Shown here: positions 17,591 to 26,055 of the stretch, piece by piece
How the letters are laid out: each line of letters starts with the position of its first letter
How positions within the stretch are numbered: the first letter of the stretch is position 1
Source: CAISDA01 sp050258555
GTDB lineage: Bacteria > Bacteroidota > Ignavibacteria > UBA10030 > UBA8401
Assembly: GCA_050258555.1 (NCBI GenBank)
Contig: JBLMZA010000011.1
Coordinates: forward strand, 1-36,629
Length of the DNA: 36,629 nucleotides
Reading direction: 5' to 3'
Made by a program: the position numbers and the translations under genes
Notes under the pieces: generated by a model
What the model saw: only the letters and a program-made list of their open reading frames with translations
Told to the model about the DNA's origin: nothing
The model's database searches: none

Positions 17591-18628
17591 TTATGCTCTG
17601 CTTGAATACAGCGCCACAAGCGCGGCGCCGATGGCCTGCGAGAGCTCTCCGAGCGCGGCAGGAACGATATTGATGCGTCCGCGCTGCGCCGGCCAGAGTG
17701 TCGGCTCCATCGTTTCGCGAAGGATCCTCAGGTAGCGGCTGCGGAATTCCTCGGTCGTCGATTCGGGATCCATCAACCCTCCGCCGATCACGACATACTC
17801 GGCATCGAGCACCATCGTGAGGCTTGCCACGAGATAGCCCATGGCCCTGGCCTGGAAGTCGAAGATCTCGACCGCGAGTGCGTCGCCTTTTTGCGCGAGC
17901 GTGCGCAGGCTCAGCACCTTTTCCTTGATCGGAAGCGGGGACTTGGCCAGTTCGTGCTCGGGATATTTCTCGAGCCGCTCGCCAAGCAGGTGCGGCAATC
18001 CGGAGATCGTCGTATAGACTTCGACGCAGCCCCAGGTGCGTCCGCATCCGCACGGATAGGCCTTCGTCTCAAGAAGCTGCAAGGGAGCGGGCATATGGCT
18101 GGCTTCCATGCCGGCAAGCGTGTCGCCGTCCAGCGGCAGTCCGCGCGAATCGATATAGGCGCATCCCAGTCCCGACCCCGGCGCGAGCATGAGCACCGAG
18201 CTCTTGCTCTTGCCGCGCACGTGCGCCGCCTCGGCCACGCCGCCGTAGTTGCCGTCGTTGCCCACCACCAGGGGCACGGCGCGTCCCGCGCGTTTGGAGA
18301 GCGCATTGCCGTATTCCGTATAAACATCCCATCCTTCGAAGCTTGCCGGCAGATTGGCCGGCTTATCCATCACGCCGTAGCGCTTGAACGTGCCTGGCAT
18401 GGCCACGCCGACGCCCTGCACCTGATCCCATACAAGGCCGTTCTGTTCCAGATACTGATTGATGCCTTCGATCCATCCCTCGACCACGGCCGCGGGACCG
18501 GCTTCCGAATTCGTGCGGATCTGCAAGAGCTTCGTTGAAATCGGGGTGCCGTCTTCCCACACGCCGCCTGTCTTCGATGTCGTTGCGCCGCTATCGGTGC
18601 CGATATACACCTGACGTTTTGTGCTCAT
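17591..18628 (-). CDS. ROK-family sugar kinase, copy 2 (downstream bookend)
   Basis: This 345-residue ROK kinase is a close paralog of the kinase at 2988-4031; the two proteins align without gaps over at least the first 200 residues, and long DNA blocks are nearly identical. It keeps the phosphate loop GTDSGATTSKTGG, Asp125 in GNDGNYGG and the zinc signature H178 plus CGCGRTWGC (C193, C195, C200). One conserved position differs: EAGH of copy 1 is EASH here (Gly177 to Ser). The start at 18628 follows CAGGAGA 12 bases upstream. It converges on the glycosidase operon and closes the locus that copy 1 opens, suggesting that both serve sugars released by the operon. The exact sugar is unknown. Confidence 0.88.
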   Translation of the reverse strand: MSTKRQVYIGTDSGATTSKTGGVWEDGTPISTKLLQIRTNSEAGPAAVVEGWIEGINQYLEQNGLVWDQVQGVGVAMPGTFKRYGVMDKPANLPASFEGWDVYTEYGNALSKRAGRAVPLVVGNDGNYGGVAEAAHVRGKSKSSVLMLAPGSGLGCAYIDSRGLPLDGDTLAGMEASHMPAPLQLLETKAYPCGCGRTWGCVEVYTTISGLPHLLGERLEKYPEHELAKSPLPIKEKVLSLRTLAQKGDALAVEIFDFQARAMGYLVASLTMVLDAEYVVIGGGLMDPESTTEEFRSRYLRILRETMEPTLWPAQRGRINIVPAALGELSQAIGAALVALYSSRA

Positions 18629-18700
18629 ATGCACATCTTCTCCTGATTGATAAACCGCATTCGTAAAATACAATGATCCCTCTTCTCATTGTCTCGGGAT

Positions 18701-18730
18701 AATATCGCGATAGATCGGTATAGAAATCAA
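18701..18730 (-). promoter_or_regulatory. Promoter candidate of ROK kinase 2
   Basis: On the minus strand TTGATT (18730-18725) and GATATT (18706-18701) are 18 bases apart, the same hexamers and spacing as upstream of ROK kinase 1. A GCGATA repeat lies within the spacer. The candidate is 72 bases upstream of the chosen start. Confidence 0.55.
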
Positions 18731-18763
18731 GCGCAAATGCAGGCACATGGGGGAATTTTTTTA

Positions 18764-18793
18764 TTGCAAAAGTGCCGGGGCCGGTGATATATT
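18764..18793 (+). promoter_or_regulatory. Promoter candidate of the SGNH hydrolase gene
   Basis: TTGCAA (18764-18769) and TATATT (18788-18793) are 18 bases apart, 36 bases upstream of the start at 18830. It is divergent to the promoter of ROK kinase 2, so one regulator could act on both. Confidence 0.5.
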
Positions 18794-18829
18794 GAAAAGA
18801 GAACCGCTCTTCTTCCGTTTGTCTTCATT

Positions 18830-19792
18830 ATGAATGTGCCATCATCCATGCAGACTCGATTCCTCTTCCGCTTGTGCCGCGTTGTGTGCTGTCTAGTCCT
18901 TTGTGCCTGTGCATCGTTCGCCCAGGAAGCATCGAAGCCCGTCGTGCCGAGCATTCTCTTTATCGGCAACAGCTACACATACGGCGCCGGATCGCCCGTG
19001 CGCTTCTACCGGCCGAACACCGTCACCGATCTCAACGGCGAACACCAGGGCGGCGTGCCCGCGCTCTTCAAGATTTTTTCGGAGGAAGCCGGGTGCAAGT
19101 TCGCCGTGAATCTTGAGACTTCTCCCGGACGGAATCTCGATTATCATCTGAAGCAGAAGGCGGACGTGATCAACCGCAAGTGGGATTATGTCGTCTTGCA
19201 GGGCTACAGCACGCTCAACAGGATCAAGCCCGGAGATCCGGCGCTTCTCATCGAATCGGCCCGGGGGATCGTCGAGATGCTGAAGAAAAACAATCCGCAT
19301 GTCGAGATCCGGTTTGTCTCGACGTGGTCGCGCGCCGATCAGACGTATCCTGAAGCGGGACATTGGCACGGCCGGCCGATCGAGCAGATGGCGCTCGATG
19401 TCCGGAAAGGCTACGACCTTGCGGCATCGGCCTGTCTGGGATCGGTGCATGGCGTGATTCCGGTGGGCGAGGCATGGAATCTTGCCATCAGGCATAACCT
19501 GGCCGACGCCAATCCCTACGACGGCATCAGTCCGGGACAGATCAATCTCTGGACGCACGACAGCCATCATGCGAGCGCCTACGGGTATTATTTGAGCGCG
19601 CTCATGATCTTCGGCGACGTCACCGGGCGCGATCCGCGCATGCTCGGCAAGGATGAGCGCGCGGCGCTCGAGCTCGGCTTCTCCTCCGAGCAGGCCGAAG
19701 CCCTGCAGCAGATCGCCTACGAGGAACTCACCTCGATCAAGGGCCGGGCGGCGCTGGTTCCCTTCACGCCGGTCTCCGATCTTCAGAAATAG
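18830..19792 (+). CDS. Exported SGNH/GDSL-like hydrolase
   Basis: The product is 320 residues with a signal peptide ending near residue 32 (CACASFAQ); a second possible start is the ATG at 18848. It has the SGNH esterase pattern: block I with the nucleophile is FIGNSYT (Ser48, Asn replacing the Asp of GDS), a VVLQGYS block lies at 121-127, and the C-terminal catalytic pair is in WTHDSHHAS (Asp244 with His246 or His247). Such proteins are often glycan deacetylases or uncharacterised DUF4886-like esterases. It is transcribed away from ROK kinase 2 and may add a deacetylation step to the neighbouring glycan pathway; that link rests on position only. Its stop is one base from the stop of the convergent rho gene. 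Confidence 0.8.
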   Translation: MNVPSSMQTRFLFRLCRVVCCLVLCACASFAQEASKPVVPSILFIGNSYTYGAGSPVRFYRPNTVTDLNGEHQGGVPALFKIFSEEAGCKFAVNLETSPGRNLDYHLKQKADVINRKWDYVVLQGYSTLNRIKPGDPALLIESARGIVEMLKKNNPHVEIRFVSTWSRADQTYPEAGHWHGRPIEQMALDVRKGYDLAASACLGSVHGVIPVGEAWNLAIRHNLADANPYDGISPGQINLWTHDSHHASAYGYYLSALMIFGDVTGRDPRMLGKDERAALELGFSSEQAEALQQIAYEELTSIKGRAALVPFTPVSDLQK

Positions 19793-19793
19793 T

Positions 19794-20915
19794 TCACGCG
19801 CGGATTTTCGAAAGCAGCGTCTCGTTATCGGGATACTGCTCGATCAGCTTCAGGATGGAGAGCATCGCCTCGCGCGGAGCCATGCGTGCCACGGAGCGGC
19901 GAAGCGCCTGATGGATGGATGCCGCCTCGCCGAAGAGCAGCTCTTCGCGCCTTGTGCCGGAAAGCGTCACCGAAAGCGCCGGGAAGATCCGCTCATTGGC
20001 CAGCGCGCGGTCGAGCACAAGTTCCATATTGCCGGTGCCCTTGAACTCCTGGAAGATCAGCTCATCCATCCGGCTGCCGGTTTCGATGAGCGCGGTGGCG
20101 ATGATGGTGAGGCTTCCGCCGTCCTCGCATTTGCGCGCCGCGCCGAAGATGCGCTTCGGAATCTCGAGCGCGCGCGCATCGACGCCGCCGGACATGGTGC
20201 GTCCGCTGCTTTTCTGATGGATGTTGAAGGCCCGTCCGAGCCGCGTGAGCGAATCGAGCAGCATCACCACATCCTTTCCCGCTTCCACTTTCCGCTTCGC
20301 ATACTCGAGCACCAGCTGCGCCAGGCGCACATGTTCGCCGCGCTCGGAGTCGCTCGAGCTGGCAAAGACCTCTCCCTTGATCGTGCGGCGCATATCAGTC
20401 ACCTCTTCGGGCCGCTCGTCGATCAGCAGCACCAAGAGATCGATCTCGGGATTCATGATGCTGATGGCCTGCGCCAATTGCTGCATGAGCATCGTCTTTC
20501 CCGCCTTGGGCGGAGAGACGATCAGGGCGCGCTGCCCCTTGCCGATCGGGCAGAACAGATCGATGATGCGCATCGATGCGCGCGCGCTTCTGTCTGCCGC
20601 GGCGTCCGGATCCATTTCCAGCCTGATGTGCTCATACGGGGAGATGACTTCATGCTGTGAGAATTCCTTCACGCTCTTCCATGCATCGACCGGAAGGCCG
20701 TTGATGCGTTCGATCGAGCCGACTTCGGGACTTCTGCCGCCTTTGGAAGATGCCGTGCCCTCGATGAGGACGCCGGGGCGGAGCGAGTATCTGGTGATGA
20801 GCGAGCCGGGAACGAAGGGATCCTCCGGCGAGGGCCGGAAGCGTGCGGACGCCGAGCGGACGAAACCGTTGCGACGCTGATCGGGTTCGAGAATGCCTGT
20901 AAAGGAAATGGACAC
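19794..20915 (-). CDS. rho: Transcription termination factor Rho, short form without N-terminal helical domain
   Basis: The 373-residue protein starts at a GTG; an in-frame TGA four codons upstream fixes the N-terminus. It has the cold-shock-like RNA-binding domain at once (FTGILEPDQRRNGFVRS, then VPGSLITRYSLRPG), followed by the RecA-type ATPase: Walker A SPPKAGKT (134-141), Walker B VVMLLDSLTRLGRA (216-229), the Q-loop GGVDARAL (243-250) and the R-loop KGTGN (292-296). It would be a hexameric ATP-dependent RNA translocase that ends transcription. E. coli Rho is 419 residues with an N-terminal helix bundle that is absent here, and many FCB-group Rho proteins are longer. It may be the sole Rho or a second paralog. 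The gene is convergent with the SGNH hydrolase gene and divergent from recQ. Confidence 0.9.
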   Translation of the reverse strand: MSISFTGILEPDQRRNGFVRSASARFRPSPEDPFVPGSLITRYSLRPGVLIEGTASSKGGRSPEVGSIERINGLPVDAWKSVKEFSQHEVISPYEHIRLEMDPDAAADRSARASMRIIDLFCPIGKGQRALIVSPPKAGKTMLMQQLAQAISIMNPEIDLLVLLIDERPEEVTDMRRTIKGEVFASSSDSERGEHVRLAQLVLEYAKRKVEAGKDVVMLLDSLTRLGRAFNIHQKSSGRTMSGGVDARALEIPKRIFGAARKCEDGGSLTIIATALIETGSRMDELIFQEFKGTGNMELVLDRALANERIFPALSVTLSGTRREELLFGEAASIHQALRRSVARMAPREAMLSILKLIEQYPDNETLLSKIRA

Positions 20916-21086
20916 GTGTAATCGTCAGAGATAATGGATAAAAAAGAGTCGGGCAGGAGAAAGAAGGATGCATATAATAGAGCATGCGCCGGGCATACAT
21001 ACACACAACAGCGTCATGCATGAACACAGTATACGAGGAAATGCCGAGAGAATCAAACCGTGCGTTGAGAATTTTTACGATTCTTC

Positions 21087-21115
21087 TTGCATCCTGTTGC
21101 CGTGCGCACGATATT
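21087..21115 (+). promoter_or_regulatory. Promoter candidate of recQ
   Basis: TTGCAT (21087-21092) and GATATT (21110-21115) are separated by 17 bases, about 91 bases before the recQ GTG start. The rest of the 290-base divergent rho-recQ region holds no gene I can support. Confidence 0.45.
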
Positions 21116-21206
21116 ATACCCTGCCTTTCTTCATTTGTTCCCTTCGCACATGCAGATACGCAGTACACTGCTGAGAGCGGGCTTTTTCGGAAATAGGATT
21201 GATTTT

Positions 21207-23039
21207 GTGAGCGAGACACGTCTTTTTTCATTGCTTAAAGTGCATTTCGGTTTTGACCGCTTCCGGCCGCTGCAGGAGGAGATCGTCCGCCACGTCCTGA
21301 CCGGCAAGGACACGGTGGTCTTGATGCCCACAGGCGGAGGCAAATCGCTCTGCTACCAGCTTCCGGCCCTCGTCTTCGACGGCATCACGCTTGTTGTTTC
21401 TCCGCTTATCGCATTGATGAAGGATCAGGTCGACGGCCTCACGGCCAACGGCATCAGAGCCGCGGTGATCAACAGCACGCTCTCGGGCGATGAGGTCCGC
21501 TCGATTGCCGCCGCGCTCCGGCGCGGGGAAATCAAATTGCTCTATGTGGCGCCCGAGCGTCTGGCGCTCGAAGGCTTCCGGAAATTTCTGCGCACGCTTT
21601 TGATCAGCTGCATCGCGGTGGACGAGGCGCATTGCATTTCCCAGTGGGGGCACGATTTCCGGCCGGACTATCTGACGCTGAAGGAGCTGAGGAAGGATTT
21701 TCCGCGCGCCGGATGCGTGGCGTTGACCGCCACGGCCACGCCGCGCGTGCGCAAGGACATCATCGAGCATCTGCATCTGAAGGAGCCGCGCGTTTTTCTT
21801 TCGAGCTTCAACCGGCCGAACCTCCACTACGATATCCGCCCGAAAGACGATGCCTTCGGCGAACTCGTGGCGCTGCTGCGCGAGCCGCGCCACAAGAACT
21901 GTTCGGCGATCATCTACTGCTATTCGCGCAAGGAAACCGAGAAGGTGGCGCATGACCTCGTGAAGAAGGGATTCCATGCGGCGGCCTATCATGCCGGGTT
22001 CGACGCGCAGAAGCGGCACGACATACAGGACCGGTTCATCAGGGATGAAACGCCGATCATCGTGGCCACGGTCGCCTTCGGCATGGGCATCGACAAGTCG
22101 GATGTCCGGCTCATCGTGCATTACACGCTCCCTTCATCGATCGAAGGATACTATCAGGAAACGGGCAGAGCCGGAAGAGACGGCCTTCCGGCTTCCTGCG
22201 TGCTGTTTTATTCGTATGCGGACAAGTTCCGGCAGGAGTTTTTCATCAACAGGATCGACGACGCCGCCGAGCGCAAACGGGCCGGAGAGAAGCTCGCGAA
22301 GATGATCGAATTCTGCGAAAGTCCCGTCTGCCGCAGGAAATATCTGCTCGAGTATTTCGGAGAGGCGCGCGCTGAAGAGCGCTGTGACGGCTGCGACCGC
22401 TGCATGCAGGAGAACGATGAAGTCGATGCGGGCGCGATCGCGCGGCTCATCCTTGACTGCGTCGATCAGACCGGCAGCCGCTATGGCATGCAGTATGTGA
22501 TCGACGTCCTGCGCGGATCGATGAACGACCGCATCATGAGAAACTGCCACGACCAGCTCACCACCGTCTACGGACAGGCCCATGCCTACAGCGAGCGCCA
22601 GCTCAGAGAGATCATTTCCGGACTCATCCACAAGCGCCTGCTTGCGAAGACCGAGGGCGAGTATCCCGTGATCGAGCTCACGAATCAGGGCGAAGCCTTT
22701 CTTCTCGGCGGCGGCACTGAGACGATCCTGCTTCCGCCTTTGCGCACAAGCGCGCCGAAGCCGGGAAAGAAGAAGCGGAGTGCGGCGCTGGCGAGGAAAG
22801 AGGAGGAGCCGGGCGATCTGCTGTTTGAAGCGCTGCGCGCCCTGCGCAAGCGTCTGGCCGATCAGCGCGGCGTGCCGCCCTTTGTGATCTTTTCGGACCT
22901 TTCGCTGCGCGAGATGGTGCGCTACCAGCCCGAGGATGAGGAGAGCTTCCTTGAGATCACGGGCGTGGGCGAGCAGAAGCTGAAGATGTTCGGATCCGCC
23001 TTCATGCAGGTGATCCGGGATGTGCGTCTGCTTTCCTAA
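21207..23039 (+). CDS. recQ: ATP-dependent DNA helicase RecQ
   Basis: The protein is 610 residues from the GTG at 21207, preceded by AGGA at eight bases; this equals the usual RecQ length, whereas the frame remains open upstream to 21087. It is a 3'-5' superfamily 2 helicase for recombination and replication repair. Motifs are Walker A MPTGGGKS (40-47), DEAH (139-142), TATATPR (174-180), and motif VI QETGRAGRDG (317-326). The zinc site is C375, C393, C396 and C399, within a RecQ-Ct/RQC region, and an HRDC domain closes the protein (about 535-605; LRALRKRLADQRGVPPFVIFS). Nothing unusual is seen, and the gene is probably transcribed alone from its own promoter. Confidence 0.95.
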   Translation: MSETRLFSLLKVHFGFDRFRPLQEEIVRHVLTGKDTVVLMPTGGGKSLCYQLPALVFDGITLVVSPLIALMKDQVDGLTANGIRAAVINSTLSGDEVRSIAAALRRGEIKLLYVAPERLALEGFRKFLRTLLISCIAVDEAHCISQWGHDFRPDYLTLKELRKDFPRAGCVALTATATPRVRKDIIEHLHLKEPRVFLSSFNRPNLHYDIRPKDDAFGELVALLREPRHKNCSAIIYCYSRKETEKVAHDLVKKGFHAAAYHAGFDAQKRHDIQDRFIRDETPIIVATVAFGMGIDKSDVRLIVHYTLPSSIEGYYQETGRAGRDGLPASCVLFYSYADKFRQEFFINRIDDAAERKRAGEKLAKMIEFCESPVCRRKYLLEYFGEARAEERCDGCDRCMQENDEVDAGAIARLILDCVDQTGSRYGMQYVIDVLRGSMNDRIMRNCHDQLTTVYGQAHAYSERQLREIISGLIHKRLLAKTEGEYPVIELTNQGEAFLLGGGTETILLPPLRTSAPKPGKKKRSAALARKEEEPGDLLFEALRALRKRLADQRGVPPFVIFSDLSLREMVRYQPEDEESFLEITGVGEQKLKMFGSAFMQVIRDVRLLS

Positions 23040-23145
23040 TCGAGTGCCGAAAAATTTGTATATTAAGAGTATTGCACGCGCACCGCGAACACCATGAAGG
23101 AGTGCGCAGAGGGTTCCACTCAATCATTAAGAGGACTGTACCATC

Positions 23146-24063
23146 ATGCCCATAAAAGTCCGCGACGGATTGCCGGCGATTTCCCAATTGCAGAAGGAAA
23201 ATATTTTCGTGATGAGCGAGTCGAATGCGAGCCACCAGGACATCCGGCCGCTCAGGATTCTGCTGCTCAACCTGATGCCCGAGAAAGCGAAGACCGAGCT
23301 GCATCTGCTCCGTCGGCTTTCCAACAGCCCGATCCAGGTCGAGCTGGACCTGATTCATCCGGCCACGCACCAGGCGAAGACGACAGACAAGGAATATCTC
23401 GACACGTTCTACAAGACGTTCGAGGAAACGAAGCAGAACAAGTACGACGGACTCATCATCACCGGCGCGCCGGTCGAGCATCTGCGCTTCGAGGAAGTCG
23501 ACTATTGGAACGAGCTCACCGAGATCATGGAATGGTCGAAGCACCATGTCACCTCCACGCTTCATATCTGCTGGGCGGCGCAGGCGGGGCTGTACTATCA
23601 TTACGGCGTCGACAAGCATCCGATCGAGGAAAAGAAGTTCGGCGTCTTTTCGCACACGATCCTGAACAGGAACTGTCCCTTGGTGCGCGGCTTCGACGAC
23701 GTGTTTCTGGCGCCGCATTCGCGCCACACGACCGTCAGGCCCGAGGAGGTCGAAGGCATCGGAGAGCTCGAGATCATTTCGGTGTCGCCTGAGGCCGGGC
23801 TCTATATTGTCGTCTCGCGAAACGGCAAGCAGGTCTTCGTGACCGGCCATTCGGAATACGACGTGCTCACGCTCAAGGAGGAATACGAGCGCGATCGGGC
23901 CAAAGGGCTGGCCATACAGGTGCCGAAGAATTATTTCCCCGACGACGATCCGTCGAAGACGCCCCTGACGCTCTGGAGCTCGCATTCGAATCTGCTCTTC
24001 ACGAACTGGATCAACTATTATATCTACCAGCAGACGCCGTTCAGGATCGAAGAGATCCACTGA
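23146..24063 (+). CDS. metA: Homoserine O-acyltransferase MetA, predicted acetyl-CoA type
   Basis: The 305-residue protein is a MetA-family enzyme that acylates homoserine in the first committed step of methionine synthesis. The catalytic Cys142 (HICWAAQAGLYYHYG), His235 and Glu237 (TGHSEYD) are at the canonical positions. Residue 111 is Glu (GAPVEH) where the E. coli succinyltransferase has Gly (GAPLGL). In the published Bacillus cereus MetA work, Glu111 determines acetyl-CoA use, so the product is probably homoserine O-acetyltransferase despite the usual succinyltransferase naming. GAGGA lies ten bases upstream of the ATG. A TATATT -10-like hexamer is at 23059-23064 without a clear -35, and no SAM riboswitch was recognised in the roughly 100-base leader. 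Confidence 0.93.
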   Translation: MPIKVRDGLPAISQLQKENIFVMSESNASHQDIRPLRILLLNLMPEKAKTELHLLRRLSNSPIQVELDLIHPATHQAKTTDKEYLDTFYKTFEETKQNKYDGLIITGAPVEHLRFEEVDYWNELTEIMEWSKHHVTSTLHICWAAQAGLYYHYGVDKHPIEEKKFGVFSHTILNRNCPLVRGFDDVFLAPHSRHTTVRPEEVEGIGELEIISVSPEAGLYIVVSRNGKQVFVTGHSEYDVLTLKEEYERDRAKGLAIQVPKNYFPDDDPSKTPLTLWSSHSNLLFTNWINYYIYQQTPFRIEEIH

Positions 24064-24072
24064 TCGGGCCGC

Positions 24073-26031
24073 ATGCGCATGACAGACACACACAGACTGA
24101 TGAAACGGACACTGCTGCTCATGCTTCTAGCCGCCCTTGCGCTTCCGGCCGAAGCGCAGACGGTGCAGATCAAAGACGGCTGGTATTACCTCGACGGCCG
24201 AAAATGCTTCATCAAGGGGATCGGCTATGAATTCAATGCGCGTCCCGGGCGATTGCCCTGGGTGTACGGCTTTGATGCGGAGCTGATCCGCTTTGACCTG
24301 TCCAGGATCAAGAGCGCGGGCTTCAACACGATCCGCACATGGTCGGATTGTTCGGAAGAAGAGCTCAGGCTCGTCGAGGAATCGGGGCTGAAGATGCTCT
24401 TCGGCATCTGGATCGACGGAGCGGGAGATTTCAGATCGCCGTCATTCAGGGCGTCGACGCTTGCGCATGTGAGGGACGTCCTTTCCTATTCGAAAAAATA
24501 TTCCTGCATCATCGGCTATCTGATCATGAACGAACCGGCGGTCGATCATATCGCCGATGCGGGCGCGGAGAATCTTTCCTCGCTCTGGAAGGAAACGCTC
24601 GAGCTGATCCATCGCGAGCATCCCGGCATCCCCGTCTCGTATTCGAGCGCGCTGACCGGAGATTTCATCAGCCAGGACATGTTCGACTTCACGGCCTATA
24701 ACGCCTACTGCTACAATCCGGTCACCATCAGCGCGTCGCACGGCTATGCGGGATTTCTGCGCGCGCTGAAATCGCGGCGCGCCGCAGACCAGCCGCTGCT
24801 TGTGACGGAGTTCGGACTATCGGTCTCGCCGGGCGTGCCGGCTCTTGCCTATACCTACGGAGGGAATACGCTGGAGAAGCAGGCTTCAGGCGATCTCTTC
24901 ATGTATCGCGGACTGATCGATGCCGGCGCATCAGGCGGATGTGTCTTTCAATACCATGACGGCTGGTGGAAAGGCGGGAATGAATTCGCGCATAATGACT
25001 CGCCGGAGGAATGGTTCGGACTGGTGGCGTTTTCCGGGCTCACAGACCGCTACGGCTCGGTGCGTCCTGCCTGGCAGGCCATGGCAGCCTACAATACGGC
25101 GATCATCACGGAGCCGAAGAATGAAGGAATCTATGGCGACACGATCCCGATCGAACTTTTTTTGAACGACACCGTCTCTTCTTTTGCCGTCAAAGCGCAC
25201 GGTGCGGTTCTGCTCGATCAGGCGCTCGACTCCGGATATTTTTGCGGAAGCCTGCCGCTCACGCTCGCTCAACCGGCGTCGGACCTGCTCCTGACATTTC
25301 AGTTCTTCGATCATGCCGGCTCGATGCTCAAGGAGGAAACCATTTCGCTTCTGGCGTCGAACGAGGCGGTGCATCTTCCTTCCATCAGCATGCAGGTGGC
25401 TCCTGCGGCGCTGAACCCCGGCGCCCGGCACGCCCTGCTCATCGATGTGGAGGGCGATCCCTTTTTTACGATCGAAGGAAGCGGACTCGATATTGCCGCG
25501 CATCCGCACATCGGCTATGACAACGGCATGGCGCGATATCGTCCGTTTGTGCTCGAAGAACACCGCGCCTCGCTCATCGAGTATTTCGACATCCCCGCGG
25601 CTTCGAAGGCGGCCACATTCGGAGCGGGCTTCACGATCAGGCACGGCACATTCACCAAGCGCATTGCAGCCGAGCGCATCATGACGGCAGGCACATGGGC
25701 CGATGCGATCAAAGCCTCGGATCCCGTCACGTCGGTGGACGCGGCGGAAGCCGGCGCCCGGCCGGCCAGGGCTTTCCATCTGTATCAGAATTATCCGAAT
25801 CCCTTCAATCCTTCGAGCGTCATCCGGTTCGATCTTTCCGAGGCCTCGATGGTCTCGCTCAAAGTCTTCGATCTTCTGGGCCGCGAGGTTGCCACGCTCT
25901 ACGAGGGAGAGCGGCAGCCCGGGCGCTATGAGGCCGTGTTGGATGCGGCGCGTCTTTCCGCAGGCGTCTATATCTACAGGCTGCAGTGCGGACGTTTCAT
26001 GAGCGCAAAAACATTCTCCATCCTGAAATAG
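24073..26031 (+). CDS. Secreted clan-A glycoside hydrolase (GH5/GH2-like) with T9SS sorting domain
   Basis: The 652-residue protein carries a signal peptide ending near residue 29 (LPAEAQ); the true start may be the ATG at 24100, and no Shine-Dalgarno helps decide. A TIM-barrel domain (about 33-340) has the clan-A pair: acid/base Glu154 in YLIMNEP and nucleophile Glu246 in LLVTEFG, preceded by FNTIRTWSDCS. Beta-sandwich-like segments of unknown identity follow (about 345-545). The C-terminus (about 568-652) is a T9SS type A sorting domain with YQNYPNPFNPSSVIRF, DLLGREVATL and SAGVYIYRL, so export to the cell surface by T9SS is expected. It follows metA by nine bases, but functional coupling is unlikely. 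The family could be GH5, GH2 or a related exo-glucanase/mannanase group. Confidence 0.85.
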   Translation: MRMTDTHRLMKRTLLLMLLAALALPAEAQTVQIKDGWYYLDGRKCFIKGIGYEFNARPGRLPWVYGFDAELIRFDLSRIKSAGFNTIRTWSDCSEEELRLVEESGLKMLFGIWIDGAGDFRSPSFRASTLAHVRDVLSYSKKYSCIIGYLIMNEPAVDHIADAGAENLSSLWKETLELIHREHPGIPVSYSSALTGDFISQDMFDFTAYNAYCYNPVTISASHGYAGFLRALKSRRAADQPLLVTEFGLSVSPGVPALAYTYGGNTLEKQASGDLFMYRGLIDAGASGGCVFQYHDGWWKGGNEFAHNDSPEEWFGLVAFSGLTDRYGSVRPAWQAMAAYNTAIITEPKNEGIYGDTIPIELFLNDTVSSFAVKAHGAVLLDQALDSGYFCGSLPLTLAQPASDLLLTFQFFDHAGSMLKEETISLLASNEAVHLPSISMQVAPAALNPGARHALLIDVEGDPFFTIEGSGLDIAAHPHIGYDNGMARYRPFVLEEHRASLIEYFDIPAASKAATFGAGFTIRHGTFTKRIAAERIMTAGTWADAIKASDPVTSVDAAEAGARPARAFHLYQNYPNPFNPSSVIRFDLSEASMVSLKVFDLLGREVATLYEGERQPGRYEAVLDAARLSAGVYIYRLQCGRFMSAKTFSILK

Positions 26032-26055
26032 TTTGCCGCGTCGGGCCGGCGAACG

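Noticed and set aside
20916..21206. Short open frames in the rho-recQ intergenic region
   Set aside because: They overlap each other in several frames, have no ribosome binding site and resemble no protein family; the region is better explained as divergent promoter DNA.
23040..23145. SAM riboswitch before metA
   Set aside because: The leader is only about 100 bases and I could not find the conserved core of a SAM-I or SAM-II type riboswitch in it.
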